Assembly: GCA_024742755.1 (NCBI GenBank)
Contig: JANSXW010000008.1
Location: 1-64,000, forward strand
Source: a bacterium
GTDB taxonomy: Bacteria > Bacteroidota > Bacteroidia > Chitinophagales > Saprospiraceae
Direction of reading: 5' to 3'
DNA: 64,000 nucleotides
A model generated the notes under the pieces. It saw only the letters and a program-made list of their open reading frames with translations, was not told where the DNA came from and did no database searches. Of the stretch, positions 55,084-63,855 are shown in pieces; the first letter of the stretch is position 1, and the number at the start of each line of letters is the position of its first letter. The translations under genes and the position numbers were made by a program.

Positions 55084-55881
55084 TTAGTACCTGTTTTGAT
55101 AGAGCTTTTCCAAAGGCGTGTTTTTGATGCTTTCCACAAATTCGACCATTTTCTCTATGGAGATTTCCCACATCTTTCTGCCCTTTTCAATCGTCGCTTT
55201 TTTGGCGTTGCCCATAACACCGGATTCTGATATCCGCTGCGTGTGCACATACCAATTCACCCCGCGCTCGGAGGTGAAGTCAAGGTATTCATTGTTGAGG
55301 TCGAGCGTTTCGTCTACGGCCAGGTCCATGTTTACCAAATCAGGCCGTACTGCGAGCGTGGTGCTGGTTTCCAGCTCGCCTGCATGAATGTCATTAGGCG
55401 TTTCAATCAGGCTGTACAGGTCCACATCGCTGCTCTCGCCGGTATCTACGCACACAAAAATTTTAGCGTCCCGGTTGATCATTTGTGCGGCAAACGATAA
55501 GGTCGGTTTATTGTCGCCATGCCCGTTTATGATAACGATTTTCTTGATCCCGTTATGCGCCAGGCTCATACCAATATCGTACACAAAAGCAGCAAGTGCA
55601 TTATTGGTGACGCTCAGTGTGCCCTTGAACGCGCTGTGATGGTAGGAGACGCCAAAGGGGATAGGCGGCAGCACAAACGGCTTGGGGTCAGCGCAGCGTT
55701 CCGCTACTTTTTCAGCCATGTAAACGGCATCGAAGTAATCCACATCCACTGGCAGATGGGGCCCATGCTGTTCGATGGCGCCGCAGGGCAGGATAGCCGT
55801 ATCCACCAGTTTGAGGCGCGCTTCAATCTCTTTCCAGGTGAGGGTTTCCCAGAGGAAGTCCCTTTTGTATTTATCAGACAT
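55084..55881 (-). CDS. Creatininase-family amidohydrolase
   Basis: This 265-residue protein has all creatininase-family metal-site blocks: LPCGAIEQHGPHLPVDVDYFDA (E37, H39, D48 region), GVSYHHSAFKGT, INGHGDNKPT and HAGELETS. Family members hydrolyse cyclic or linear amides (creatinine, FAPy, MftE peptide cleavage). The ATG at 55881 overlaps the PP-loop gene stop by 8 nt (ATGTCTGA), so I reject the longer frame from 55965. In this operon it could hydrolyse an amide made by, or presented to, the neighbouring enzymes; that is inference. Confidence 0.8.
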   Translation of the reverse strand: MSDKYKRDFLWETLTWKEIEARLKLVDTAILPCGAIEQHGPHLPVDVDYFDAVYMAEKVAERCADPKPFVLPPIPFGVSYHHSAFKGTLSVTNNALAAFVYDIGMSLAHNGIKKIVIINGHGDNKPTLSFAAQMINRDAKIFVCVDTGESSDVDLYSLIETPNDIHAGELETSTTLAVRPDLVNMDLAVDETLDLNNEYLDFTSERGVNWYVHTQRISESGVMGNAKKATIEKGRKMWEISIEKMVEFVESIKNTPLEKLYQNRY

Positions 55882-57382
55882 CGTATTTGTATGGTTTTGA
55901 GCGTAAGAAGGAAGGGTTGAGTTCCAGTTCCTGCCAGCCATCCTTTTTTTTCTGGATGGCGCCATTGCTGTATTGGCTCAAAATGGAAAACAAGGGGGCG
56001 CGGACGTGATCAGGCAGGTCTGCCAGGTCGCTCCTTTCATTGTCAAATCGCAGTTGCATGACCCTGGGATGTTCCCGGGCCAGTTTCCTGGTGAACGCAT
56101 TCGTCTCAATATGGCCTTTGGATAGCAGCAGGTGATAAAGGTGGGCAGCATCAGAGCCAATCTGCTTTACACTGGCGTTGGAAAGTTGCGCCAGGGCTGC
56201 TTTGATTTGGTCAGGGGTATACCCACAGTTTTCGGGGTGCTCCCCGAGGGCCGTAATCATGCCGGTAATCCGCCTGCACTTCTCGCATTTGCCGCAGGGG
56301 TACATGCGCTTGTCCTTTTCATGAGCGGCATGACAGCTGATTTGTTGCTTTTGCAAATCGGGATAGCGCTTCAAAAGCACCTTCATGATCAGGAGCTCTG
56401 ACATGCTCCGCAGCATGGAATACTGGTACAGGTTCCAGCCTTTCTTTTGGTAATACCGGGTAAGCGCGTTGTCAAAGTACTTGCTCTGGTCATACAGGGC
56501 CGAATAATGCGAAATGCCATTGGTGGTTTTCCGTTCCGTGGTGTCATATTCGTCGCCTACGATGACGTTGCCCAGGCCTTTTTTCAAAGCTACCGGAAGC
56601 ACCCCAAACAGAAAAACAGCAACCGTCCATAGCCGGACCGGGTAGATGTCCGCCCGGATGGAGGCATAATTGGGCCTGATAAAGGGGAGGTTTTTCACCA
56701 TCCAGTTGAAGATGCGGTCACTGTTGCACCAAACCTTACCGGTGTTGGGCTCTGTTTCCCGGAAATAGCGATAGGAGTTCACCGCCGTGAACCAGTGCCT
56801 GCCGGCCTCATTCACAAAGATGGGATAAGGCTCCCCAAATTCCTTGATCAGCCCGTAGGAAACCAGGCTGTCTTTCCCGCCACTGCTGAGTATGGCGTAT
56901 TTATCTAAACCGGGCTTCACCTCATTGAAATAGCCAGGGCTGGAAGGTAATGTATCCCGGGTAAAAACAATTTTGGCTTGCGTGTACCGGTCTTGCTTTG
57001 CGGTCTGCAGCCCCCGGTAGCCTTCTGTCAAAAACGGGTTGTCGATCAGCAGTTTATTGGTCAGGATTTCGCGGCTGGTGTTTTCCACCATACTTTTGAT
57101 AAACTCCTGATCCGTTTTGTCATAGAACCCGTCAAAAACCAACTCCTGGCAAAACAGGCCGTAGTTCATCGCCACCTGAGCGACCATCATGCTGGCCAGG
57201 TTCCAGTCTTCTTTCCGCTTTTTGTCAAAAGTGGGCTTGTTGTAGGTGTAAAACAGCACATTAGTAGCCGTGCTGCCATCCCGGTGAATGATTTCATAAG
57301 TAGCGGACACCCGCCCGGGCTTTACCTCCAGCTTGTGCACCCGCAGGGACTTCAGGACTACGAAATCTTTGAGTTGTATCAC
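55874..57382 (-). CDS. PP-loop ATP pyrophosphatase, MurL/QueC-like, unknown substrate
   Basis: This 502-residue protein has a PP-loop S167-G-G-K-D-S172 (KYAILSSGGKDSLVSYGLI) in an N-type ATP pyrophosphatase domain, so it should adenylate a carboxyl, amide or ring oxygen. A zinc-type cysteine set follows: C350, C363, C366 and C369 (CGKCEKC). The order PP-loop, YSMLRSMSELLI, Cys then CGxCxxC resembles MurL, the ATP-dependent glutamate epimerase of UDP-MurNAc-L-Ala-L-Glu, and more distantly QueC. An N-terminal domain of about 160 residues precedes it. The start is GTG at 57382, overlapping the DUF1611 stop (GTGA). MurL kinship is judged from motifs only. Confidence 0.6.
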   Translation of the reverse strand: MIQLKDFVVLKSLRVHKLEVKPGRVSATYEIIHRDGSTATNVLFYTYNKPTFDKKRKEDWNLASMMVAQVAMNYGLFCQELVFDGFYDKTDQEFIKSMVENTSREILTNKLLIDNPFLTEGYRGLQTAKQDRYTQAKIVFTRDTLPSSPGYFNEVKPGLDKYAILSSGGKDSLVSYGLIKEFGEPYPIFVNEAGRHWFTAVNSYRYFRETEPNTGKVWCNSDRIFNWMVKNLPFIRPNYASIRADIYPVRLWTVAVFLFGVLPVALKKGLGNVIVGDEYDTTERKTTNGISHYSALYDQSKYFDNALTRYYQKKGWNLYQYSMLRSMSELLIMKVLLKRYPDLQKQQISCHAAHEKDKRMYPCGKCEKCRRITGMITALGEHPENCGYTPDQIKAALAQLSNASVKQIGSDAAHLYHLLLSKGHIETNAFTRKLAREHPRVMQLRFDNERSDLADLPDHVRAPLFSILSQYSNGAIQKKKDGWQELELNPSFLRSKPYKYDV

Positions 57383-58437
57383 TTCAGTAACTTTTTGAGT
57401 ACCTCTACCAAGCCTTCGGGGCCGTGCGCCAAAACGTCAAAGGCCGGTAGCCCGGTTTCTTCCGTGATTTTTTCGCAGGCGGGAAGAATCTCATCCTCCT
57501 CCATACCCTCATGGTTGACAGTGATGGCAATGACCTTTTTTCCGGAAATCACTTCAATCGCCCGGATCTGTTCAGGCAGCGGGTGCAGTGTATAGCCGGG
57601 GAAACCGTCGTACTCCAATCTTTTTGGTGCATGCTGCAGCACCACGTAGTCGGGTCTTCCGGCCGCCAGGATTTCAAACCCGCCGGGATAAGCCGGGTTC
57701 ATCAAGCTGCCCTGCCCCTCGATCACGATGAGGTCGGGCCGCTCATTTTTCCAGGCTTCGTGCGTGGCGTGCTCAATTTCGCCCGACACAAAATCGTTGA
57801 TGCAGCTATCCATGATCATGGAATACTTAGCGCCCTGCATCCAGGCGGTTTGCCCGGTGCCGATCATAGACGCTTTCAGTCCAGCCTTTCGGAAGCCATG
57901 CACGATGATCCATGCGCTCGTCCGTTTTCCAATGGCCGAATCGGTGCCCAGCACGGCAATTTTCAGGCAGTCTACTTCCTCTATTTTTCCGGTGAAGAAG
58001 TGCAGCTCATCCCGGTCGGGTGTTTTGCGGACGTCTTTTATCGTGCAGCCATGCTTTTTGGCAAGCTTGACCAGCTTCTCATCTTTCGTCAGTATGTCAT
58101 GCAAGCCGGAAGTGATATTCATGCCTTTCCGGATGGCCTTTTTGATGACCTCCTTGTCCTCAGCCGGCAGCCGGCCACCATCCGGGGCAAGCCCGACCAC
58201 AAAGTTTTTGGCGCTTACCGCTTTGATCGCTGCCTTGAAGGATTTAAAAATGGGAATGCCATTGGGCCTGTTATCCAGTACCTCGCCTGCATCCTTGCCG
58301 GCGTGTTTTTCATCAATAACGCCCAGTACTTCAAAGCGCTCAGTAAAGCGGACCAGTCCGTGGGCGGTTTTGCCCTCCAGGGTATTGAACATCTTGTTGC
58401 AATAAACAAGAGCTGTTCCGTCAATCGTTTCTTTCAT
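57379..58437 (-). CDS. DUF1611 (DgcN-like) P-loop protein
   Basis: This 352-residue DUF1611 protein has an N-terminal Rossmann-like part (FEVLGVIDEKHAGKDAGEVL) and a C-terminal P-loop NTPase-like domain with VLGTDSAIGKRTSAW (near residues 163-176), followed by GTGQTAWMQGA and IVIEGQGSLMNPAYPGG. DgcN, a characterised member from marine Pseudoalteromonas, N-acetylates D-glutamate and is encoded with the enolase-superfamily racemase DgcA. Both partner types are present here. It starts 11 nt after the PLP-enzyme gene. Exact chemistry in this operon is not known. Confidence 0.75.
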   Translation of the reverse strand: MKETIDGTALVYCNKMFNTLEGKTAHGLVRFTERFEVLGVIDEKHAGKDAGEVLDNRPNGIPIFKSFKAAIKAVSAKNFVVGLAPDGGRLPAEDKEVIKKAIRKGMNITSGLHDILTKDEKLVKLAKKHGCTIKDVRKTPDRDELHFFTGKIEEVDCLKIAVLGTDSAIGKRTSAWIIVHGFRKAGLKASMIGTGQTAWMQGAKYSMIMDSCINDFVSGEIEHATHEAWKNERPDLIVIEGQGSLMNPAYPGGFEILAAGRPDYVVLQHAPKRLEYDGFPGYTLHPLPEQIRAIEVISGKKVIAITVNHEGMEEDEILPACEKITEETGLPAFDVLAHGPEGLVEVLKKLLK

Positions 58438-58448
58438 TTTGCTATCGT

Positions 58449-59522
58449 TTAATATTTGGCGGTAATGACCGCTACAAAGCGGTCGTTGATAAGGCGCTGC
58501 TGCTCGTGGACATTCAGTAGTGCAATCAAGCCAGCGCAGGAGGAAGGCAGTATGCGCATGCCCTCCTTTTTGTATAGATAAGTGCTCATTTCCCTGAGTT
58601 GTTTGTCGGTCACGTGCGAAGCAAAGCCTTTGGTCTCGCGCAGGGCGTGCAGTGCTTCATCCCCGTCGAAGCTGTGCCAGTTGATCAATGCTTCGTTGAT
58701 AACCGTCTCTTTGATTTTTTTAGGGTCAATATCCTGACAAAATTCCAGGCCCTTCAGGTGGGAAGAGATGATGGGGTTTTTGTTGGCCGAGGAGCCCGCA
58801 ACAAAAATGGGGATACGGGAGGTTTTCCCCCTTTTGTACAAGGATGCAAAACCTCTGTAAATGCCCGCCAGAACCGTGCCGTTGGATACCGGGCAGGCCA
58901 GAAACTTAGGGGCATCGCGCAACTGATCATAAATTTCCCTGGCAATTTCAGCATAGGCCGAAATCTGCATGGGCGTGTTCGCGCCACCGGGGTTGGCATC
59001 GTACCATTCATATTCTTTGGCCATTTCGCTCGAAAAGACCACCACCTCCTCGTAGCTCCCTTTTACACGGATCAATTCTGCGCCAAAGCTTTCAATCTCT
59101 GCGGTGCGCACGGAATGATAGCTTTCCGGCATGAACACTTTGCAGTTTATCCCTGCCAGGTGCGCCGCATAGGCACAAGCCACGCCGTAGTTGCCGCAAG
59201 TGGCAAGGGCTACCGTATCAAAGCCTCTCCTCAGGGCATCAAGCATCTGTGCAAAGGCAATGCGGTCTTTTTGGGTGCCGGAAGGGTTGTTCCCTTCGTA
59301 TTTGATGAAGAGCTGCCGCAGGTCGTAGTCCCGCTCGAGGGCCCGTGCCCGGGTCAGGTTGGTATCGCCGACTTCCAGGTCTATGATGTCCTCATAGGCC
59401 TCGGTGCGTTCCAGGATGCCAAGAGTCTGATCTTTTACAATAGCGCTTAAGTTCTTTACCTCAGTCGTGTTTTTAATGACAGGGGAGGTGACGCCGTCAA
59501 GCAGGTTGTTTTTTGACTTCAT
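58449..59522 (-). CDS. PLP-dependent fold-type II enzyme (threonine synthase/lyase-like)
   Basis: This 357-residue protein belongs to the tryptophan-synthase-beta superfamily. The Schiff-base Lys is K85 in NNPSGTQKDRIA, the substrate carboxylate loop is ATCGNYGVA and the phosphate-binding loop is PVSNGTVLAG. It resembles threonine synthase but is short and lacks its N-terminal domain, so a beta-replacement, beta-elimination or ammonia-lyase reaction on a Ser, Thr, Asp or diaminopropionate-type amino acid is as likely. It opens the five-gene operon. Upstream 59523-59742 is A+T-rich and holds the promoter region, with no gene. Confidence 0.75.
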   Translation of the reverse strand: MKSKNNLLDGVTSPVIKNTTEVKNLSAIVKDQTLGILERTEAYEDIIDLEVGDTNLTRARALERDYDLRQLFIKYEGNNPSGTQKDRIAFAQMLDALRRGFDTVALATCGNYGVACAYAAHLAGINCKVFMPESYHSVRTAEIESFGAELIRVKGSYEEVVVFSSEMAKEYEWYDANPGGANTPMQISAYAEIAREIYDQLRDAPKFLACPVSNGTVLAGIYRGFASLYKRGKTSRIPIFVAGSSANKNPIISSHLKGLEFCQDIDPKKIKETVINEALINWHSFDGDEALHALRETKGFASHVTDKQLREMSTYLYKKEGMRILPSSCAGLIALLNVHEQQRLINDRFVAVITAKY

Positions 59523-59742
59523 TTCATTGCCGCCATTTTTTCCATGGCGTATGCTCGTGTCTTTTTAAGTGAAAACGATAACGTCAAATACCTGTGCTTT
59601 TGACGCTGGAAAAGATAAAAGGTACAGTTTGGAGGGGAAAAAAATCAGGTTTTTTTTACGTGCAGGAAAGGTAGTGGCCATTCAATGCCCGTTGCCCGGA
59701 ACATTGAAGCAATTACAAAGCTGAGGCTGCTTTGCGATAAGC

Positions 59743-62700
59743 CTACCCCGCCTCCGCATTCCGGTTGATCGCATCGATGATGCTAATGATTTTCGCCCGC
59801 TCCGTGTCATCGTCAAAAATGCCGAAGATGCCCATGTCGTGGAGGTCGGTAAAGGGTGGGCGTACGAGCATGCGCTTGTGGATCGTGCCGTTGACCGTCA
59901 GGTAGTCAATAAGGCGGTTGAGGAAGGTCATCTGATCGGCGCGCAGGCTGCTTTGGTTGAGCAAATCTGCAAAGGCTTCCTTGGCAGCCTTGGTGTCCAG
60001 CCCAACAAGACTGCGGATGAAGGTGCCGAGCGGCTGATCGCCGAGTTCCTTTTCAAGCGCTTCCCGGGCGACGGCGTCTTCTTCAAACAACAGGCGTTCC
60101 AGTTCCTGCAGTTCAGCGGCGGTAATCGGCTGATTGGTGCGTAGTTTTTGAATGGCGATGTGCTCCCGGTTTTCCCGGACGTAGCGTTCCACCCGCTGCC
60201 GGTAATTGTCCATCGGTGCCAGCCCCTGCAGCACGGTGGCTTCTTCAGCTCCTTCTATCTGATCTTTGAAATTGGTTTCGTACACTTTCCTTTCCCGCCG
60301 GGGGATGATGTGCAGCAGCCCCCGCAGCGCTTTACGGATTTCTTCGAGCGCCGGCAGCGTGGCTTCCTGCAAAAAAGTGGCATCCTGCGCCCGCTGTATG
60401 TGAGGCATCGCCTTTTGGATAGCCGGGATATTATGCATGCCTGCCAACTGACCGGCAAGGCGTTGTATTTTACGTAAGTAAGGCTCCTGTGCCTCGTCGC
60501 CTTCAATGCGCAGGGCATAAAGCTCATGCATCAGCAGGTCAAAGCGCTTGGCGGCTTCGTCCGGGTCGTCCAGCTCAATCAGCGGGCCAAGGGAGGCGGT
60601 GATGCGTTCAATTTCGCTGTTGCCCAGCTCATTCCATTGGGCCCGGTCGCGCAACGGGTCGATTTCGCCCAGCTTCATCTGTACGCGAAAGTGGTCCCGT
60701 TGCTCATAGAGCGCACTAATAACGCTGTGGCAAAAGTCAAGCTGCTCGTGCCGAAAGGCATCAGCAGTGGCTTGTCGTTTGATCAATTGCGCGAGTTGCA
60801 AACGAGCCAGGAAAATACGGTGCGACAGCCGCAGCGGCACATTGGTCTGCAGCCCGTCCGGATTGTGCTCAAAGAACTCCAGGTTGCCACAGAAGTCAAA
60901 AATGTAGAAAAACTGCTTGTCCTCACCGGGCGCAAAGAGATCGGGGCAAAGGCGGGTGCCGCGGCCCACCATCTGCCAGTATTTGGCGCGGGAGTAGACC
61001 GGCTTGAAAAAGACCAGGTTGAGCAGCTCGGGGATGTCGATGCCGGTATCCAGCATATCCACCGAAACGGCGATTTGCGGGTATTTGGCGATGTCCGAGA
61101 AGTCTTCAATGAGTTGCTGCGCAAAACGATCATAGTTGTCAATGACCCGGCAAAATTTACTGCCGTACTGCGGGTACAGCTTGTCAAACCGCTGCTCGAT
61201 GAGCTTGGCGTGCCGGTGGTTCTTGGCGAAGATGATGCTCTTGCCAATTTTGTCCCCACCGTCGACCCGCTGCCCCTTCTGCATCAGGTGGTCAATGACC
61301 TTGTCGATGGTATCGTGGTTGTAAAGCCAGCTGTTGATGGCCGAGGCGTCGATGTGCTCCGGGATTTCCCCGGCTTCGTCCCGGAAGGTCGCCTCGTATT
61401 CGGCCTGCTCTTCTTCCGAAAGGTCATTGTAGTGTATGCCCCGGCGTACAAACCCCAGGTTGACCTTCTCACCCCGGGGTGGCACCAGATAGCCATCGCT
61501 TACCGCTTCTTCGATGCCGTAGGAAAAGGTTGGATTGCGCACCTCGCAGTCGAACAGCTCGTAGGTATCTTTATCGGCTTGCTCTTTAGGCGTGGCGGTC
61601 AGGCCGAGGAGGAGGGCGTCAAAGTACTCGAAGATGGCATTGTACTTTTGGTACACCGACCGGTGGGCTTCATCCACAATGATAAGGTCGAAGTGGCCGG
61701 GGGGAAACAAACGGGCATCCCCGCTGCGGGCCCCGTCTATGCGGTTCATCATGGTAGGGTAGGTGGAGAAGACCAGGCGGGTGTCCGTTTCTTCCTTCTC
61801 CTGTGTAAGGTCGATTGCGCTCAGGTGGGGCGTGTGCTGCTTGAAAGCTTTTTTAGCCTGTTTGACCAGCGCGCTGCGGTCGGCCAGGAAGAGTACCCGT
61901 TTGACCCAATTGGCTTTGGAAAGCAGCTCCACGATAGCCGCAGCCGTCCGGGTTTTGCCGGCCCCGGTCGCCATCACCATCAGCGCAGCGCGTTTGCCGC
62001 CCCGCAATTGGCTGCCGTCTTCGGCTGCGTAAGTCTCCATCACGCGCTGTATGCCTTCCATCTGATAGTGCCGGCCGGCAATGGCGGTATTGGGCTTCAG
62101 CTTGCGGATATCCTGCCGGCTTTGCCTGCGGTCAATCAGCAGTTGCAGTTCCTCCTGGGTCAGGAAACCCGAAATGGGCCGGGCAGCGTAGAAGGCATCG
62201 TCCCAAATCCAGTTTTCATAGCCGTTGGTGAAAAAGATAATCGGCCGCTGCCCGTGCATACGCTCCAGGCAATCGGCGTAGAGTTCTGCCTGATGCTGCC
62301 CCTGATAGGCTTCCTTGCTTGTGCGCTTGGCCTCGATGACCGCCAGCGGCTTGCCATTCTGCCCCCAGAGGACATAGTCTGCATTGCCCCGCCCGGTTTT
62401 GTTGACCGCTACAGGCAGCCCGTCCACCGGGTATTCCCTCACATTAGGGGCCTCAATATCCCAGCCGGCTTCCCGCAGCAGTACGTCGATGAAGATTTCC
62501 CGGGTTTCCTTTTCGCTCAGCGCGGGCGGCGGCAGTATATCCCCGGCAGCTTTGTTTTGTGACTTGACGGCCTGCAGTGCTTCCAACTGCGCTTTCAGCC
62601 GAGTGGCTTCCTCTTCGGCCTGCAGACGGCGGCGGCGTTCCTTTTGCAGCTCTTCCACCCGCTCCTCCATATCTTCCTGCAGCCTGGACAATTGGGCGCG

Positions 62701-63141
62701 GCTCTTTTCTGCGGCTCCTTTGTCCGGTATGCAGCGGTCTTCAAAGGGAGGCACCTCTGGCCGTTCCTCACTGTACAGGCGGGCGCACCAGCCCAGGAAA
62801 CGGTGCAGGTACTTGAGCATCGCCAGCGCTTTGTATTGCGTCGTTTTGCCGGTATGCACCGCATTATTGCCTTCCTTGCGGATGAGGTGCAGCTCCTGAT
62901 ACATGCTCGGGGGCAAAATCTCGCGGAAGGTGCGTTCGTACATACGGGAGGACAGGGCCGTATCGTAGGGCGCTTCCAGTTCCCCGTCATTTTCATACAG
63001 CCAGTTGACCATCAGCTCCAGCGTCAGGCGGCTGTAGAAGACAGAGGTGACGGGCGCGGTAATGCCGTGAGTTTCGGCTTGTTGCGCATTTTGGAATACT
63101 TCGGGCCAGCCCTCACGGAGGAATTGGAAGTTGGAGTCCAT
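59743..63141 (-). CDS. hsdR: Type I restriction endonuclease subunit R (HsdR), with DUF4145 N-terminus
   Basis: This 1132-residue protein has a DUF4145-like domain (about 7-130), a charged coiled coil (143-195) and an Asp...E-x-K nuclease site (D255, E270-A-K272 in ADYVLWG and AVIEAKRT). An SF2 translocase follows with Walker A ATGAGKT (391-397), DEAH (490-493), GLTATP and a motif VI-like MVGRGTRL. It should cut foreign DNA after ATP-driven translocation. Classical HsdR needs HsdM and HsdS, and neither is seen in this window. It starts 36 nt after a GIY-YIG nuclease gene on the same strand. Confidence 0.85.
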   Translation of the reverse strand: MDSNFQFLREGWPEVFQNAQQAETHGITAPVTSVFYSRLTLELMVNWLYENDGELEAPYDTALSSRMYERTFREILPPSMYQELHLIRKEGNNAVHTGKTTQYKALAMLKYLHRFLGWCARLYSEERPEVPPFEDRCIPDKGAAEKSRAQLSRLQEDMEERVEELQKERRRRLQAEEEATRLKAQLEALQAVKSQNKAAGDILPPPALSEKETREIFIDVLLREAGWDIEAPNVREYPVDGLPVAVNKTGRGNADYVLWGQNGKPLAVIEAKRTSKEAYQGQHQAELYADCLERMHGQRPIIFFTNGYENWIWDDAFYAARPISGFLTQEELQLLIDRRQSRQDIRKLKPNTAIAGRHYQMEGIQRVMETYAAEDGSQLRGGKRAALMVMATGAGKTRTAAAIVELLSKANWVKRVLFLADRSALVKQAKKAFKQHTPHLSAIDLTQEKEETDTRLVFSTYPTMMNRIDGARSGDARLFPPGHFDLIIVDEAHRSVYQKYNAIFEYFDALLLGLTATPKEQADKDTYELFDCEVRNPTFSYGIEEAVSDGYLVPPRGEKVNLGFVRRGIHYNDLSEEEQAEYEATFRDEAGEIPEHIDASAINSWLYNHDTIDKVIDHLMQKGQRVDGGDKIGKSIIFAKNHRHAKLIEQRFDKLYPQYGSKFCRVIDNYDRFAQQLIEDFSDIAKYPQIAVSVDMLDTGIDIPELLNLVFFKPVYSRAKYWQMVGRGTRLCPDLFAPGEDKQFFYIFDFCGNLEFFEHNPDGLQTNVPLRLSHRIFLARLQLAQLIKRQATADAFRHEQLDFCHSVISALYEQRDHFRVQMKLGEIDPLRDRAQWNELGNSEIERITASLGPLIELDDPDEAAKRFDLLMHELYALRIEGDEAQEPYLRKIQRLAGQLAGMHNIPAIQKAMPHIQRAQDATFLQEATLPALEEIRKALRGLLHIIPRRERKVYETNFKDQIEGAEEATVLQGLAPMDNYRQRVERYVRENREHIAIQKLRTNQPITAAELQELERLLFEEDAVAREALEKELGDQPLGTFIRSLVGLDTKAAKEAFADLLNQSSLRADQMTFLNRLIDYLTVNGTIHKRMLVRPPFTDLHDMGIFGIFDDDTERAKIISIIDAINRNAEAG

Positions 63142-63177
63142 ATATGTCCTGCTGTTGAACTGGAAATATAGATAAAA

Positions 63178-63708
63178 TTAATGGGTTTCGAAGGTATTGT
63201 ATGGTGTTTTTAGTTGCATCGCTGTGTAGAGCTCCAGCAGATAAAGTTGTTCGGCATTGTAAACAGGCAGCACGGAAGCCGCGCAGTGCTCTAGCATATA
63301 GGTCTGCGCTTTATTTATGAACCCAAAATTCATTTCACTACGCCTTCCTGTGAATTCAGGTATTTGGTCTTTGGCCAGCTTGTAAGCTAAAGAAGCTGAG
63401 TAGTGAGATTTACCGGCAACATGCTGTTTTAACCGGTTAAGCACGTTTCGGGAGATGCCTACGTAAAAGGGAGTGTTCTCGTGGAATAAAAGGTAAATAC
63501 CTGGAAAGGCACTGCTTTCTGCTTCAGGAGGAAGCAATCCTGCTGCTTTTAGTGCTTGGAATGCTGTTTTTTCTCCAGATCCTTTTTCTAGGTGACTTTT
63601 GAGCCCAAACCTTTTCCTGGGATCGTTTAGTTGCTTCAACAGCGCGGGCAGCGCACTAGCGATTTCCTCAAATGTGCTTTGGCAAGATCTTTTCTGAGCG
63701 GTTATCAT
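63178..63708 (-). CDS. GIY-YIG nuclease-domain protein
   Basis: This 176-residue protein has a GIY-YIG core: G70-I-Y, Y82-V-G, and R87/R92 in ISRNVLNRLKQH, followed by HCAASVLPVY and a helix with ELYTAMQL. The N-terminal 65 residues are basic and helical. It probably forms a unit with hsdR. Such small GIY-YIG proteins occur as stand-alone nucleases in defence islands; whether it acts with HsdR is unknown. The 63709-63855 spacer is A+T-rich and divergent. Confidence 0.75.
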   Translation of the reverse strand: MITAQKRSCQSTFEEIASALPALLKQLNDPRKRFGLKSHLEKGSGEKTAFQALKAAGLLPPEAESSAFPGIYLLFHENTPFYVGISRNVLNRLKQHVAGKSHYSASLAYKLAKDQIPEFTGRRSEMNFGFINKAQTYMLEHCAASVLPVYNAEQLYLLELYTAMQLKTPYNTFETH

Positions 63709-63855
63709 AACTTGAGTTTATTGTAGTTGTACGGGGGGTGTTTAAAATATTTCAATGAGGTTTTTGCGAGTTTATGGTAATAAAGATGGTTTTTAGTGTG
63801 ATTTATTGTTAGTAAATTGCTATTTTAGCGATTAAATCGTGAAAAAACCTAAATT

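Noticed and set aside
60526-62562. 678-codon antisense frame within hsdR
   Set aside because: The minus strand carries all HsdR motifs; the opposite frame has none.
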